A DNA stretch of 29,295 bases from CAYNYM01 sp049366815 (GCA_049366815.1 JBMNCO010000202.1:1-29295); one strand, 5' to 3'; shown: positions 6,606-16,663, counted from the stretch's first letter. Numbers and translations: made by a program. Notes: generated by a model not told the origin, from the sequence alone.

Positions 6606-9600
6606 TTGGCCACAAAGCCGGACATTGCAGGCCTCAAAAAGGCATTACCGGAGATCGCCCCCCCATTCCTTGAGGAACATCTCGCTAGGCTGAGCGATCG
6701 ATATTTCAATCGCTTCAGCGAGAAGGAAATCGCGGATCATATAAAGGGACTCTCCGAAATCACCCCGGAGAGTCCCGCGAAGATTCTGTTGAGGTCCCGC
6801 AGGGACGGAACGGTGGACTGCACTGTGCTGGCCTTTGATTACCCCTCCGAATTCTCGCTCATCACGGGCGTCCTTGCGGCCATGGGTTTCAGCATCCTTT
6901 CGGGTGATGTGTTCACCTACAAAAGGAAGGTCATGGCCCCCTCAAGAGATGTCCCAAGGCGGAAAGGTCCGGTCACCGGGGTCCTGCCCGATCTTCTCAG
7001 AAGGCGGAGAATCATCGACCACTTTACGGGGGTTGTGCATTCATCCCTGGCCTTTAATGTCTGGGCCGATGAATTCACTGAGCGTCTGACATCCGTCATC
7101 GGGCTCCTTGAAGGGGGTGAGGACGATAAGGTGAACGAGGCAAAACACCAGGTCAATGAAATGGTGGTTCAGAGATTGCCCGGTCCGAGTGCACCTGAAT
7201 TTCCTGTCTTGTACCCTGTCAGGATCGAGGTTGGTCGGCAGAACGGCCCATTTACGAGCTTGAGGGTCGTTTCGGAAGATACACCCGCCTTTCTCTATTC
7301 CCTGTCCAACGCCCTCTCCCTTCAGGGGATTGTGATTGAGCATGTCCGAATTCGAACCATAAGGGGGAGGATTGAAGACCGGATGGATCTGGTGGATCTT
7401 CGCGGCGGGAGAATAAAGGACGGCGCTTTGCTCGAACGGTTGAAGGTCCTGGTGCTCCTCACCAAGCAGTTCACCTATTTCCTTGGAAAGGCCCCGGACC
7501 CCTACCGGGCCCTTTCCCGGTTCGAAAACCTCGTGAAGGACATCCTCCGGCATCCGGAGAAAGGGAAATGGCTGGATTCCCTCACGGCCCCTGAAACCTT
7601 GACCGCCCTGGCCCGGCTCCTCGGAACCAGCGACTACCTGTGGGAGGATTTTATTCGCCTCCAGTATGAGACGCTGCTTCCCATGCTGAGACCCCATGTC
7701 GTGGGACGCCGGTTCTCAACGTCTGCCGAAGCCCTGAAAACCAGGATGGAACAAGCGATGCAAGGGGCGCGGACCTTGGAAGAACAACAACGATGTCTCA
7801 ATGAATTCAAGGATCGTGAGATCTTTCTCATCGACCTGGATCATATCCTGGATCCCCACGTGGATTTCAGGGTCCTGTCGGGGAGATTGACCCTCCTGGC
7901 CGAAACCGTGGTGGATGCGGCCGCCGCCCTCGTCTATGCCGACCTGGTCAAGGCCTTCGGGAGACCGAGGACCAGCGCCGGCCTGGAGGCGGCCCATGCC
8001 GTCCTCGGTCTCGGCAAGCTGGGGGGTGCCGCCCTGGGATATGCCTCGGACATTGAACTGCTTTTTGTTTACAGCGACAACGGCCGGACCGACGGCGATC
8101 CCTCCCTGACCAGCGCGGAATTTTTTGAAAGAATGGCCGGCATGGTCAGACAGGCCATAAAGGCCAAACGGGAAGGGATCTTTCACGTGGATATGCGGCT
8201 TCGCCCCTACGGCAATGCCGGACCCCTGGCCTCCAGTCTGGACGGTTTTTGTCATTATTATGGGAGGGGAGGGCAGGCCCATACCTTCGAACGCCTCGCT
8301 CTGGTGCGTCTGCGCGTGGTTGGGGGTGATCCCGCCTTCGGCAGCCGTATAGAAAGGCTGAGGGATGAACTCGTCTATTTTTCCGGCGCTCTTGATTTTG
8401 ATGAACTCCGCAATCTCAGGGAGAGGCAGTTCAGGGAGAAGACAGAGGGGGGAAGGCCGAATGCAAAATTCAGCCCGGGGGGGCTGGTGGACCTCGAGTA
8501 CGGGGTCCAGATTCTTCAGATCATGCATGGTAAGGACTTCCCCCGACTCAGGACGCCCATCCTCCATGAATCCCTGGCGGCCCTGGCCGAAACAGACCTC
8601 ATGGCGGCCGACGAGGCCGGAAAATTGGTTCAGGCCTATGACTTTCTTCGTAACCTGATCAACGGCCTGCGCATGCTTCGGGGATCCGCCGAGGATCTTT
8701 TCCTGCCCAGGGAAGAATCCATGGAGTACAGGCACCTGGCACGGCGAATGGGTTATGAGACGGGCGGGCCCCTGGAGCCCGCCCACGCGCTCAGTATAGA
8801 TTTTGAGACCCATACCGCAAACGTGCGCCTCTTTGTGGAAAGATATTTCGGGAGGGGTCTGCTGCCCGGTCCGGAAACAGGGACCATCGCCGATCTGATC
8901 CTGTCCGCAGAGTTGCCGGAAGGTTCCAGGCACCGGATACTCCTTCAGGCGAATATCAGAGATCCCGGGAGGGCCCACGTCAACCTGGCCAAACTTGCGG
9001 GGGAGGGGTCGCGCAGGGAGGCCTTTGCGCGTCTCTCTCTCCTGGCCTGGGACATCCTGATGCAGGTCCCGGACCCGGACATGGCATTAAACAACTGGGA
9101 GCGGTTTATACACGCCCTGGCAAGCCCTGAATCTCATTATCGAAGGCTTCTGTCCCAGCCCATGCATCTCGAAATCCTGTTGAAGCTCTTTGCCGGCAGT
9201 CAATTCCTTTCCGATACCCTGGTCCGGCACCCCGGTTTCCTGGACTGGGTCATGATCCCCGGTAACCTGCATGAAATGAGGGAGAGAAGGGATATCGAAG
9301 AGGACCTTCGAAGCGCCCTGCATCATTGCGCGGGCCACCGGGAGTGGCTCAACATCCTGCGTCGCCTCAGGAGGCGTGAGATGCTTCGCATCGGCGCCAA
9401 GGACCTGTGTCTGCGGATCCCGACCCGGCACGTTATGCTCGAACTTTCGCGGCTGGCCGACGCCATCACGGAGGTATCTCTCGAGGGCGTCTGGAAGAAA
9501 TGGAGGGAAGGGGGAGAGCCAGGGGAGTCCATAAAGGGCCCGGAAGAGGACTTTTGCATCCTGGCCCTGGGAAAACTCGGGGGGAACGAACTCAACTACA

Positions 9601-10430
9601 GTTCAGACATCGATCTGCTCGGTCTCCGGGACGACGGCTCGGACCCGGTACACCCCCGGGGCCGGGCGGGTGAGCACCGGAAGGAGCTTTTTTCCCATGC
9701 GATGGAAGCCCTTCGTTCGGATCTCTCGATCCACACGGAAGAGGGCTGTGCCTACCGGGTCGATCTAAGATTGAGGCCCTTCGGCCGGGCAGGGGAGCTG
9801 GTCCCGAGTCTGTCCGGTCTGACTCGGTACTACCTTGAACAGGCCTCTGTCTGGGAGGTGCAGGCCGCCATCAAGATGCGGCCCGTTGCGGGGAACCTCG
9901 GCCTGGGCTACCGTCTTCTGGAAGGAATTCGGCCGATATTCCTCGAGAAGAGGGATCCCGTCCGCATTTCCGAATGCATCGAGAGGATGCGGTGTGGGGG
10001 GGTGAAGGCAGCCTCCGGAAGGCTTGGGAGGGGAATGGACGTGAAAACCGGGAAGGGAGGGTTGCGCGACATTGAATTCCTTGTGCAGGGGCTTCAGTTG
10101 ATGCACGCATGGGAAGATCCCGCCCTGCTGGAGGGGAACACCCTCAGGGCGCTTGACCTGCTCGGAGAGGCGCGGATACTCCCACAAAGAGTCGTCGAGC
10201 AATTGAAAGACGACTATGATTACATGCGAAGAATCGAACACTGTCTCCAGATTTTCGACGACCGGCAGATCCACAGCCTTCCCCGGGATCCGGCTGAAAT
10301 CGAGGCCTTGTCCAAGAGGATTTTGGGCACCCAGGCAAGGGGTGTGGATTTTCTGGCGGACCTCGATACGCGTTTTATCCGCACGAGGAAGGCCTACTTC
10401 GACTATCTGATCAAAAAGACATGTCCGTGA
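6606..10430 (+). CDS. glnE: GlnE adenylyltransferase/adenylyl-removing enzyme with N-terminal ACT domains
   Basis: GlnE adenylylates glutamine synthetase to switch it off and removes AMP by phosphorolysis. Both nucleotidyltransferase halves are present. The N-terminal AR half has GLGKLGGAALGYASDIEL, with D482 and E484 where Asp-x-Asp is usual. The C-terminal AT half has ALGKLGGNELNYSSDIDL (D1001, D1003). Each is followed by VDxRLRPxG. The protein has 1274 residues, against about 950 in E. coli. The extra ~320 N-terminal residues contain two ACT-like stretches, about 70-110 (TVLAFDYPSEFSLITGVLAA) and 215-268 (SLRVVSEDTPAFLYSLSNAL and on), arranged like the C-terminal pair of GlnD. TTG start at 6606, supported by GAGGGG seven bases upstream. 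The ACT call comes from reading the sequence and was not tested by a profile search. Confidence 0.95.
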   Translation: MATKPDIAGLKKALPEIAPPFLEEHLARLSDRYFNRFSEKEIADHIKGLSEITPESPAKILLRSRRDGTVDCTVLAFDYPSEFSLITGVLAAMGFSILSGDVFTYKRKVMAPSRDVPRRKGPVTGVLPDLLRRRRIIDHFTGVVHSSLAFNVWADEFTERLTSVIGLLEGGEDDKVNEAKHQVNEMVVQRLPGPSAPEFPVLYPVRIEVGRQNGPFTSLRVVSEDTPAFLYSLSNALSLQGIVIEHVRIRTIRGRIEDRMDLVDLRGGRIKDGALLERLKVLVLLTKQFTYFLGKAPDPYRALSRFENLVKDILRHPEKGKWLDSLTAPETLTALARLLGTSDYLWEDFIRLQYETLLPMLRPHVVGRRFSTSAEALKTRMEQAMQGARTLEEQQRCLNEFKDREIFLIDLDHILDPHVDFRVLSGRLTLLAETVVDAAAALVYADLVKAFGRPRTSAGLEAAHAVLGLGKLGGAALGYASDIELLFVYSDNGRTDGDPSLTSAEFFERMAGMVRQAIKAKREGIFHVDMRLRPYGNAGPLASSLDGFCHYYGRGGQAHTFERLALVRLRVVGGDPAFGSRIERLRDELVYFSGALDFDELRNLRERQFREKTEGGRPNAKFSPGGLVDLEYGVQILQIMHGKDFPRLRTPILHESLAALAETDLMAADEAGKLVQAYDFLRNLINGLRMLRGSAEDLFLPREESMEYRHLARRMGYETGGPLEPAHALSIDFETHTANVRLFVERYFGRGLLPGPETGTIADLILSAELPEGSRHRILLQANIRDPGRAHVNLAKLAGEGSRREAFARLSLLAWDILMQVPDPDMALNNWERFIHALASPESHYRRLLSQPMHLEILLKLFAGSQFLSDTLVRHPGFLDWVMIPGNLHEMRERRDIEEDLRSALHHCAGHREWLNILRRLRRREMLRIGAKDLCLRIPTRHVMLELSRLADAITEVSLEGVWKKWREGGEPGESIKGPEEDFCILALGKLGGNELNYSSDIDLLGLRDDGSDPVHPRGRAGEHRKELFSHAMEALRSDLSIHTEEGCAYRVDLRLRPFGRAGELVPSLSGLTRYYLEQASVWEVQAAIKMRPVAGNLGLGYRLLEGIRPIFLEKRDPVRISECIERMRCGGVKAASGRLGRGMDVKTGKGGLRDIEFLVQGLQLMHAWEDPALLEGNTLRALDLLGEARILPQRVVEQLKDDYDYMRRIEHCLQIFDDRQIHSLPRDPAEIEALSKRILGTQARGVDFLADLDTRFIRTRKAYFDYLIKKTCP

Positions 10431-10515
10431 TTTCGGCGCCGTCGCGGCGAAGGTGAAGTTTTCTCTTTCCTCTCGGCGCGTCAGGGAAGCCGAGGCGCTG
10501 TATTCAAAAAGAGAG

Positions 10516-10533
10516 GCCCCGCCTTTCCGGGGC
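10516..10533. terminator. GC hairpin after glnE, weak terminator candidate
   Basis: GCCCCG and CGGGGC form a 6-bp stem with loop CCTTTC, 86 bp past the glnE stop. There is no T-run on the plus strand; an A5 run precedes it, so the classic terminator form would read on the minus strand. It lies just before the gltB promoter candidate and may separate the two units. Confidence 0.35.
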
Positions 10534-10545
10534 TCTTATGGCCGC

Positions 10546-10561
10546 TGGATAGGTCCTTGCT
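10546..10561 (+). promoter_or_regulatory. Sigma-54 type promoter of gltB
   Basis: TGGATA-GGTCC-TTGCT keeps GG (10547-10548) and GC (10559-10560) at the required 10-base separation and has a perfect -12 element TTGCT preceded by a GR pair. Only the CAC of the -24 box differs. It lies about 95 bp before gltB. The match is weaker than the glnA promoter, but the shared pathway supports it. Confidence 0.6.
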
Positions 10562-10656
10562 ATGGCGGGGCGGCCGGCGTAACATAAGGGCCTGAGGGCT
10601 GACAAAAACGGTCATCTGCCGATTCGGCATAGAGACACCGGATACAATGGAAACAG

Positions 10657-13600
10657 GTGAAAATGAATCAAATAAACAAGAAGAAACGGTTGGGACGATT
10701 TCCACGGCCGCAGGGCCTATACGATCCGCAGTGCGAACATGACAGTTGCGGTGTGGGCTTTGTAGTCAATGTCCACGGCACAAAGAGCCATGATATTTTG
10801 GAGAAGGGCGTCCAGGTCCTCAAGAACCTCGAACATCGCGGGGCGGTAGGGGGAGACCTGAAAACCGGGGATGGGGCCGGCATATTGTTTCAGGTCCCCG
10901 ACCTCCTCTTTCGTCGTACGTGCGGGAGCCGCGGGCTTGACCTGCCCGAGTCCGGGGGCTACGGCGTAGGCATGATCTTTCTTCCCCAGTGCTCTGATCT
11001 GAGGAAAAGGTGTGAAGAGGTCATTGAAAAAACGGCCCTTTCAGAGGGGCTGAAGGTCCTGTGTTGGCGTGATGTCCCGGTCGAGGAGAGTGCCATCGCA
11101 GGCCAGGCAAGGCGTGAGCAGCCCGTCATCAGACAGTGCATCCTGTATGGCGGCGGTCTGCAACGGGCGGATCTGGACCGAAGACTCTATGTCGTCAGAC
11201 GCGTGATTGAAGGTCGAACCGGTGAATTTGTCGGGGCGGAAGACTGCTTCTACGTAGCCAGCCTCTCTTCCCGTACCATCACCTATAAGGGGATGCTCAC
11301 GGGGACCCAATTGCCCCGTTTTTATCCCGATCTCAAGGATTCCGAGGTGGTCAGCGCCCTGGCCGTGATTCATCAGAGATACAGCACCAACACCTTTCCT
11401 TCCTGGGAACTCGCCCAGCCCTTTCGCTATCTGGCCCACAACGGGGAGATCAATACCCTTCGAGGAAATCTCAATCACCTCAGGGCCAGAGAGTCGTCCT
11501 TGGAATCCGATCTGTTAGGTCATGACCTCAAGAAGCTCCTGCCCATCGTCGATGAGAGGGGGAGCGATTCCGCCTGCCTCGACAACGCCCTGGAACTCCT
11601 GGTGAGCGCCGGCCGTCCGCTCCCCCATGCCATGTTGATGCTCGTTCCCGAGGCCTGGGGCGTGAAATATCCCATTGGACCGGATCAGCGGGGTTTTTTT
11701 GAATACCATGCGGGTCTCATGGAACCCTGGGACGGACCGGCGGCCGTCGCCTTTTCAAATGGAGCCCAGGTCGGGGCCATGCTGGACCGAAACGGCCTCC
11801 GTCCCGCCCGCTACACGATCAGTAAGAGCGGTTTCATGGTCTTCGCCTCCGAGGCCGGGGTCCTGGAATGTCCACCTGAAGAGGTCGCTGAAAAGGGCGC
11901 CCTCAGGCCCGGACAGATGATCCTGGCGGACTTGAAACGCGGCCGGATCCTCAAAAACGGAGAGATCAAGACACTGATTGCAAGGTCTCAACCCTATCGC
12001 CGGTGGGTGGAAGAGAACAAGATCACACTCCGGGGGTTTTACGGGGAGGTGGCTTCCGTCGAGCCCGATCTGGACCGTCTCCTCTACCGGCAGAAACTCT
12101 TCGGCTACTGCAGGGAAGACCTGGATCGGATCATCGGCCCCATGGCCTCCCAGGGAAACGAACCGGTGGGTTCCATGGGCGCGGATATCCCCCTTGCCGT
12201 CCTCTCGGAAAAAAACCAATTGCTGTACGGGTATTTCAAGCAGCTCTTCGCGCAGGTGACAAACCCGCCGATTGATCCGGTCCGCGAAGAACTGGTCATG
12301 TCGACGATGACCTTTATGGGTAACCCGGGAAACATCCTCTCCCAGGTCCCGGGAAACAGTCGCCTCATCAAATTGCAGCATCCGGTTCTCACAAACGAGG
12401 ATTTGAAGCGCATCCTGGACCTCAATCTGGAAGGATTTCGGTCGACCCGACTTTCCATGGGTTTCAGGGCGGGGGGAAACGGCGCCGTTCTAAAGCTCGC
12501 CCTGGGCAAGCTCTGCATGGAGGCGGAGGAATCCATCGGCAGGCACCGCTCCCTCATCATCCTGAGTGATCGTGATCTCCCTGAAGAAGAGGTTCCCATA
12601 CCGGCCCTCCTGGCCGTGTCCGCCGTGAACCAGCACCTTGTCCGAAAAGGGGTCCGTACCAGTACCGGCCTCATCCTCGAAACCGGCGAACCCAGGGAAG
12701 TCATGCATCTGGCCCTGCTTCTCGGCTATGGGGCAACGGCCGTCAACCCCTATCTCGCCTTTGAGACAGCCGCCGCCATGGCCCTCAGAAAAGAGCTGGC
12801 CAAGGAAATCGGGGTGCCTGTAGCCATCGAGAACTACATAAAGGCCCTTGTCAAGGGACTGTTGAAAATCATGTCCAAGATGGGGATCTCGACCCTCAGG
12901 AGCTACCGGAGCGCCCAGGTCTTTGAGTCGGTGGGGCTGAACCGCGATCTTGTGGATGTCTTTTTCCCGGGAACGGCCTCCCGGATTCAGGGCATCGGCC
13001 TGAATGAAATTGCCGAAGAGGCCAACAGCCGGTATAAGGAGGCGGACAACAAGGCCCCGGATGCCCCGAAGATATTGTCGAGCGGTGGATATTACAGCCT
13101 GCGTCGGGACGGTGAGCGACACCTCTTCAGCCCCGAGGCCATCACCAGGCTCCAGCAGGCGACCAGGAACAACGACCCCGCACTCTATCGTGCATACGCA
13201 ACCGGGATCAATGAACAGGCCCGGGCCCTCTCGACACTCCGGGGCCTGTTCCGTTTCAAGGAGACGAAACCCGTTTCCATCGATGAGGTGGAACCGGCCG
13301 AGGAGATCATGAAGCGTTTCGTGACGGGCGCCATGTCCTTCGGTTCCATCAGCAGGGAAACCCACGAGACCATCGCCATTGCCATGAACCGCATCGGGGG
13401 CAAGAGCAACAGCGGGGAGGGCGGTGAGGATCCGGAACGCTACAGGCCGCTTCCGAACGGGGACAGCCGCTGCAGCGCCGTCAAGCAGGTGGCAAGCGGC
13501 CGCTTCGGCGTGACCGCTGAATACCTGGTGAATGCCAGGGAACTCCAGATCAAGATCGCCCAGGGGGCCAAGCCGGGGGAGGGTGGACAGTTGCCCGGCC

Positions 13601-15222
13601 ACAAGGTCAACGAAGAGATCGCCCGGGTGCGACATTCCACCCCAGGGGTTACACTGATTTCTCCTCCCCCACATCACGACATCTATTCCATTGAAGACCT
13701 CTCACAGCTCATCTTCGACCTCAAGAATGTGAATCCCGATGCCCGGGTCTCCGTAAAACTGGTCTCGGAGATCGGGGTCGGTACGGTGGCCGCCGGTGTG
13801 GCGAAGGCCCATGCCGACATGGTCCTGATCAGCGGTTTTGACGGAGGGACCGGGGCCTCGCCCCTTTCTTCCATCCGGCATGCCGGCGCCCCATGGGAGC
13901 TGGGGCTGGCCGAAACGCAGCAGACCCTGGCTCTCAACGGACTGCGAAGCCGGATCAGGGTCCAGGTGGACGGCCAGATGAAGACCGGACGGGACGTGGT
14001 CATCGCCGCCCTGCTCGGCGCCGAGGAATATGGATTTGCCACGGCCGTCCTGGTGGTCCTTGGATGTGTGATGATGAGAAAGTGCAATGCCAATACCTGC
14101 CCGGTGGGGATCGCCACCCAGGATCCGAGATTGCGGAGGCGTTTTACCGGAAAACCGGAATATGTCCAGAACTTTTTCACCATGGTCGCGGAAGAAGTCC
14201 GGGAGAATATGGCCGGGCTGGGCTTTCGAAGGATGGAGGACATGATCGGGCGATCCGATCTCCTGGAAATGAATTCCGCCATTGATTTCTGGAAGGCAAA
14301 GGGGCTGGACCTTTCCGCGCTTTTCCACCGGCCCGAGCAGGCCGACGGGACTGCTTTCCGTTGCACGCAGGCCCAGCAGCACGACATCCGTGACGTTATG
14401 GACAGGGCCCTGATCCTGGAGGCCCGGGAGGCCTTGGGTTCCGGGAAAAAGGTCGTCATTCAAAAGGCCATAAGGAATGTGAACAGGACCACCGGCGCCA
14501 TGCTGTCCGGCGAGATCGCCAAACGCTACGGAAACAAGGGGCTTCCGGAAGATACCATCCAGTGCCGTTTCAAAGGGGCCGCCGGGCAGAGCTTCGGGGC
14601 CTTTGGCGCCGGAGGCCTGACCCTGATCCTGGAAGGAGAGGCCAATGACTATCTCGGGAAGGGGCTTTCCGGGGGAAAGATCATCGTCAAACCTTATCCC
14701 GGCGTCACCTTCGACCCCTCGGAGAACATCATCGTCGGAAACGTCCTGCTCTACGGTGCCACCTCCGGAGAGGCCTACATCCATGGAAGGGCGGGAGAGC
14801 GGTTTGCCATCCGCAACAGCGGGGCCTGCGCCGTGGTCGAGGGAGTCGGGGATCACGGGTGTGAATACATGACAGGCGGCAGGGTGGTGATCCTCGGTGA
14901 AACCGGCATCAATTTCGCAGCGGGCATGAGCGGTGGGATCGCCTATGTCTATGATCCCACCAGACAGTTTGACAGCCGCTGTAATCTGGACATGGTGGAT
15001 CTCGAACTGGTCACCGAGGAGGCGGACATCCGAGAGCTTAAGGAGATGATCAGACGTCACCGCAAGGTCACAGGAAGCCGGAAGGCCGCCCGTATCCTCG
15101 AAGACTGGGAGGCCTGTCTGCCCTTCTTCGTCAAGGTCTTTCCCATGGAGTACCGGAGGGTTCTCGGGATGATGAGCAAAGAAGACGAATCCACAGAGAG
15201 GGCGGAGGTGCAACATGGGTAA
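10657..15222 (+). CDS. gltB: Glutamate synthase large (alpha) subunit
   Basis: GltB transfers the glutamine amide to 2-oxoglutarate, yielding two glutamates. The 1521-residue protein has the usual order: a class II glutamine amidotransferase domain with its nucleophile C31 in DSCGVGF, exposed after propeptide removal; a central domain; the FMN-binding synthase domain (around residues 840-1200); and a GxGxG beta-helix at the C-terminus. The 3Fe-4S ligands are C1137, C1143 and C1148. The start may be GTG 10657 or ATG 10663, six bases later; both have only partial ribosome binding sites (GGAAACAGG, AGGTGA). It overlaps gltD by 8 bases, indicating translational coupling, and follows glnE after 226 bp that hold a sigma-54-like promoter. 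Confidence 0.98.
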   Translation: MKMNQINKKKRLGRFPRPQGLYDPQCEHDSCGVGFVVNVHGTKSHDILEKGVQVLKNLEHRGAVGGDLKTGDGAGILFQVPDLLFRRTCGSRGLDLPESGGYGVGMIFLPQCSDLRKRCEEVIEKTALSEGLKVLCWRDVPVEESAIAGQARREQPVIRQCILYGGGLQRADLDRRLYVVRRVIEGRTGEFVGAEDCFYVASLSSRTITYKGMLTGTQLPRFYPDLKDSEVVSALAVIHQRYSTNTFPSWELAQPFRYLAHNGEINTLRGNLNHLRARESSLESDLLGHDLKKLLPIVDERGSDSACLDNALELLVSAGRPLPHAMLMLVPEAWGVKYPIGPDQRGFFEYHAGLMEPWDGPAAVAFSNGAQVGAMLDRNGLRPARYTISKSGFMVFASEAGVLECPPEEVAEKGALRPGQMILADLKRGRILKNGEIKTLIARSQPYRRWVEENKITLRGFYGEVASVEPDLDRLLYRQKLFGYCREDLDRIIGPMASQGNEPVGSMGADIPLAVLSEKNQLLYGYFKQLFAQVTNPPIDPVREELVMSTMTFMGNPGNILSQVPGNSRLIKLQHPVLTNEDLKRILDLNLEGFRSTRLSMGFRAGGNGAVLKLALGKLCMEAEESIGRHRSLIILSDRDLPEEEVPIPALLAVSAVNQHLVRKGVRTSTGLILETGEPREVMHLALLLGYGATAVNPYLAFETAAAMALRKELAKEIGVPVAIENYIKALVKGLLKIMSKMGISTLRSYRSAQVFESVGLNRDLVDVFFPGTASRIQGIGLNEIAEEANSRYKEADNKAPDAPKILSSGGYYSLRRDGERHLFSPEAITRLQQATRNNDPALYRAYATGINEQARALSTLRGLFRFKETKPVSIDEVEPAEEIMKRFVTGAMSFGSISRETHETIAIAMNRIGGKSNSGEGGEDPERYRPLPNGDSRCSAVKQVASGRFGVTAEYLVNARELQIKIAQGAKPGEGGQLPGHKVNEEIARVRHSTPGVTLISPPPHHDIYSIEDLSQLIFDLKNVNPDARVSVKLVSEIGVGTVAAGVAKAHADMVLISGFDGGTGASPLSSIRHAGAPWELGLAETQQTLALNGLRSRIRVQVDGQMKTGRDVVIAALLGAEEYGFATAVLVVLGCVMMRKCNANTCPVGIATQDPRLRRRFTGKPEYVQNFFTMVAEEVRENMAGLGFRRMEDMIGRSDLLEMNSAIDFWKAKGLDLSALFHRPEQADGTAFRCTQAQQHDIRDVMDRALILEAREALGSGKKVVIQKAIRNVNRTTGAMLSGEIAKRYGNKGLPEDTIQCRFKGAAGQSFGAFGAGGLTLILEGEANDYLGKGLSGGKIIVKPYPGVTFDPSENIIVGNVLLYGATSGEAYIHGRAGERFAIRNSGACAVVEGVGDHGCEYMTGGRVVILGETGINFAAGMSGGIAYVYDPTRQFDSRCNLDMVDLELVTEEADIRELKEMIRRHRKVTGSRKAARILEDWEACLPFFVKVFPMEYRRVLGMMSKEDESTERAEVQHG

Positions 15223-16663
15223 ACCGACAGGATTTCTGGAATACGCACGCAAAGAGCCCGGATACAGACCAAGGGAGGAAAGGCTTCGGGATTTCGGGGC
15301 CGTGGAACTTCGGGCCAAGCAGCAGGATATGCACATTCAGGCGGCGCGTTGCATGGAGTGCGGCACGCCGTTTTGTCATGCCTATGGCTGTCCCCTGGGC
15401 AATGTGATACCGGAATTCAACAATTACGTATACCGAGGCAAGTGGCGACAGGCCCTGGATATCCTGCTTTCCACCAATAACTTTCCTGAATTTACGGGAC
15501 GGGTTTGTCCGGCCCCCTGTGAAGCGGCCTGCGTAGCGGGGATCAACGACGGGCCTGTGACAATCCGGCATATCGAGCTGTCTATCATTGAAAAGGGCTT
15601 TGAAAACGGCGCGCTCTGCGTCGTTCCCCCCTCCTTCCGCCGTGATGAACGTGTGGCCGTGATTGGAGGCGGACCTGCGGGACTGGCCGTGGCAGACACC
15701 CTGAACAAGGCCGGATATCGGGTGACGGTTTTTGACACGCAAAAACGGCCGGGGGGGATTCTGCGCTATGGAATCCCGGACTTCAAGCTTGAAAAGTGGG
15801 TGGTGGATCGACGTATTCGGCTGATGGAGGGGGAAGGTGTCCGTTTTGAAATGGGTGTGAGCGTTGGGGAGGATGTCTCTTACCGGTATCTCGAGGGGCG
15901 ATTCGATGCGATCTGCATGGCCTGCGGGGCGAGGGAGCCCCGGGACCTATCCATACCCGGACGTGACCTGCAGGGCATACACCCGGCGATGGATTACCTT
16001 GTCCAGCAAAATAAGAGAGGTGCGGGTGAACCCCTGGGTCCTGCCGCGGAAATCGGGGCCGGGGGCAAAAAGGTCGTGATCATCGGCGGCGGGGATACGG
16101 GTTCGGACTGCCTGGGGACCGCCCTGCGGCAGAGGGCCGAAAAGGTCACCCAACTGGAAATCCTGCCCAGGCCTCCCAGAGAGAGATCGGAGACGACCCC
16201 CTGGCCCATGTGGCCCCTCATGATGCGGGAGACCCACGCCCACAAGGAAGGGGGAGAGCTTCGCTGGTCCGTATCGGCCAAGGCCTTTCAGGGGGACCGT
16301 GGCAGGGTGAAAAGCATTCGCTGCAGCGAAGTGGACTGGGACAGGGGTGAGGACGGCGCACTGAAGACACCCAGGGAGAGGCCTGGAACGGAATTCGAGG
16401 TTGAGGCGGACCTGGTGCTCCTGGCTATGGGATTTGCGGGGCCTGGGAAGAACCGTATTGTGGAGGAACTGGGGATAGAAAAGGATCTGCGGGGAAATGT
16501 CAAGGCCGATGCGAACAACATGACGAACGTCCCCGGGGTTTTCGTCGCCGGTGACATGGGCACGGGCCAGTCCCTGGTTGTGCGGGCTATTGCGGACGGG
16601 CGAAGGGCCGCTCTGGGCATTCAGAGGTTTTTTGCGGCCGGAGGGAAAAGGGCCGCATCCTAA
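15215..16663 (+). CDS. gltD: Glutamate synthase small (beta) subunit
   Basis: GltD oxidises NAD(P)H and feeds electrons through FAD and Fe-S clusters to GltB. The 482-residue protein begins with the cysteine-rich Fe-S domain (C46, C49, C54, C59; then C98, C102, C106), followed by a first dinucleotide fold GGGPAG near residue 150 (FAD), a second fold GGGDTGSD near 290 (NAD(P)H), and the C-terminal FAD motif VAGDMGTGQSLV. The ATG at 15215 lies inside the end of gltB behind GGCGGAGG, a strong ribosome binding site. The pair forms the standard bacterial heterodimer. No terminator was recognised after the gene. Confidence 0.98.
   Translation: MGKPTGFLEYARKEPGYRPREERLRDFGAVELRAKQQDMHIQAARCMECGTPFCHAYGCPLGNVIPEFNNYVYRGKWRQALDILLSTNNFPEFTGRVCPAPCEAACVAGINDGPVTIRHIELSIIEKGFENGALCVVPPSFRRDERVAVIGGGPAGLAVADTLNKAGYRVTVFDTQKRPGGILRYGIPDFKLEKWVVDRRIRLMEGEGVRFEMGVSVGEDVSYRYLEGRFDAICMACGAREPRDLSIPGRDLQGIHPAMDYLVQQNKRGAGEPLGPAAEIGAGGKKVVIIGGGDTGSDCLGTALRQRAEKVTQLEILPRPPRERSETTPWPMWPLMMRETHAHKEGGELRWSVSAKAFQGDRGRVKSIRCSEVDWDRGEDGALKTPRERPGTEFEVEADLVLLAMGFAGPGKNRIVEELGIEKDLRGNVKADANNMTNVPGVFVAGDMGTGQSLVVRAIADGRRAALGIQRFFAAGGKRAAS

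Noticed and set aside
7716..8978. 420-codon minus-strand ORF inside glnE
   Set aside because: Antisense shadow of a conserved coding frame in GC-biased DNA; no motif.
13702..15336. 544-codon minus-strand ORF opposite gltB and gltD
   Set aside because: It spans two verified genes on the other strand and has the Pro/Gly/His-rich look of a shadow frame.
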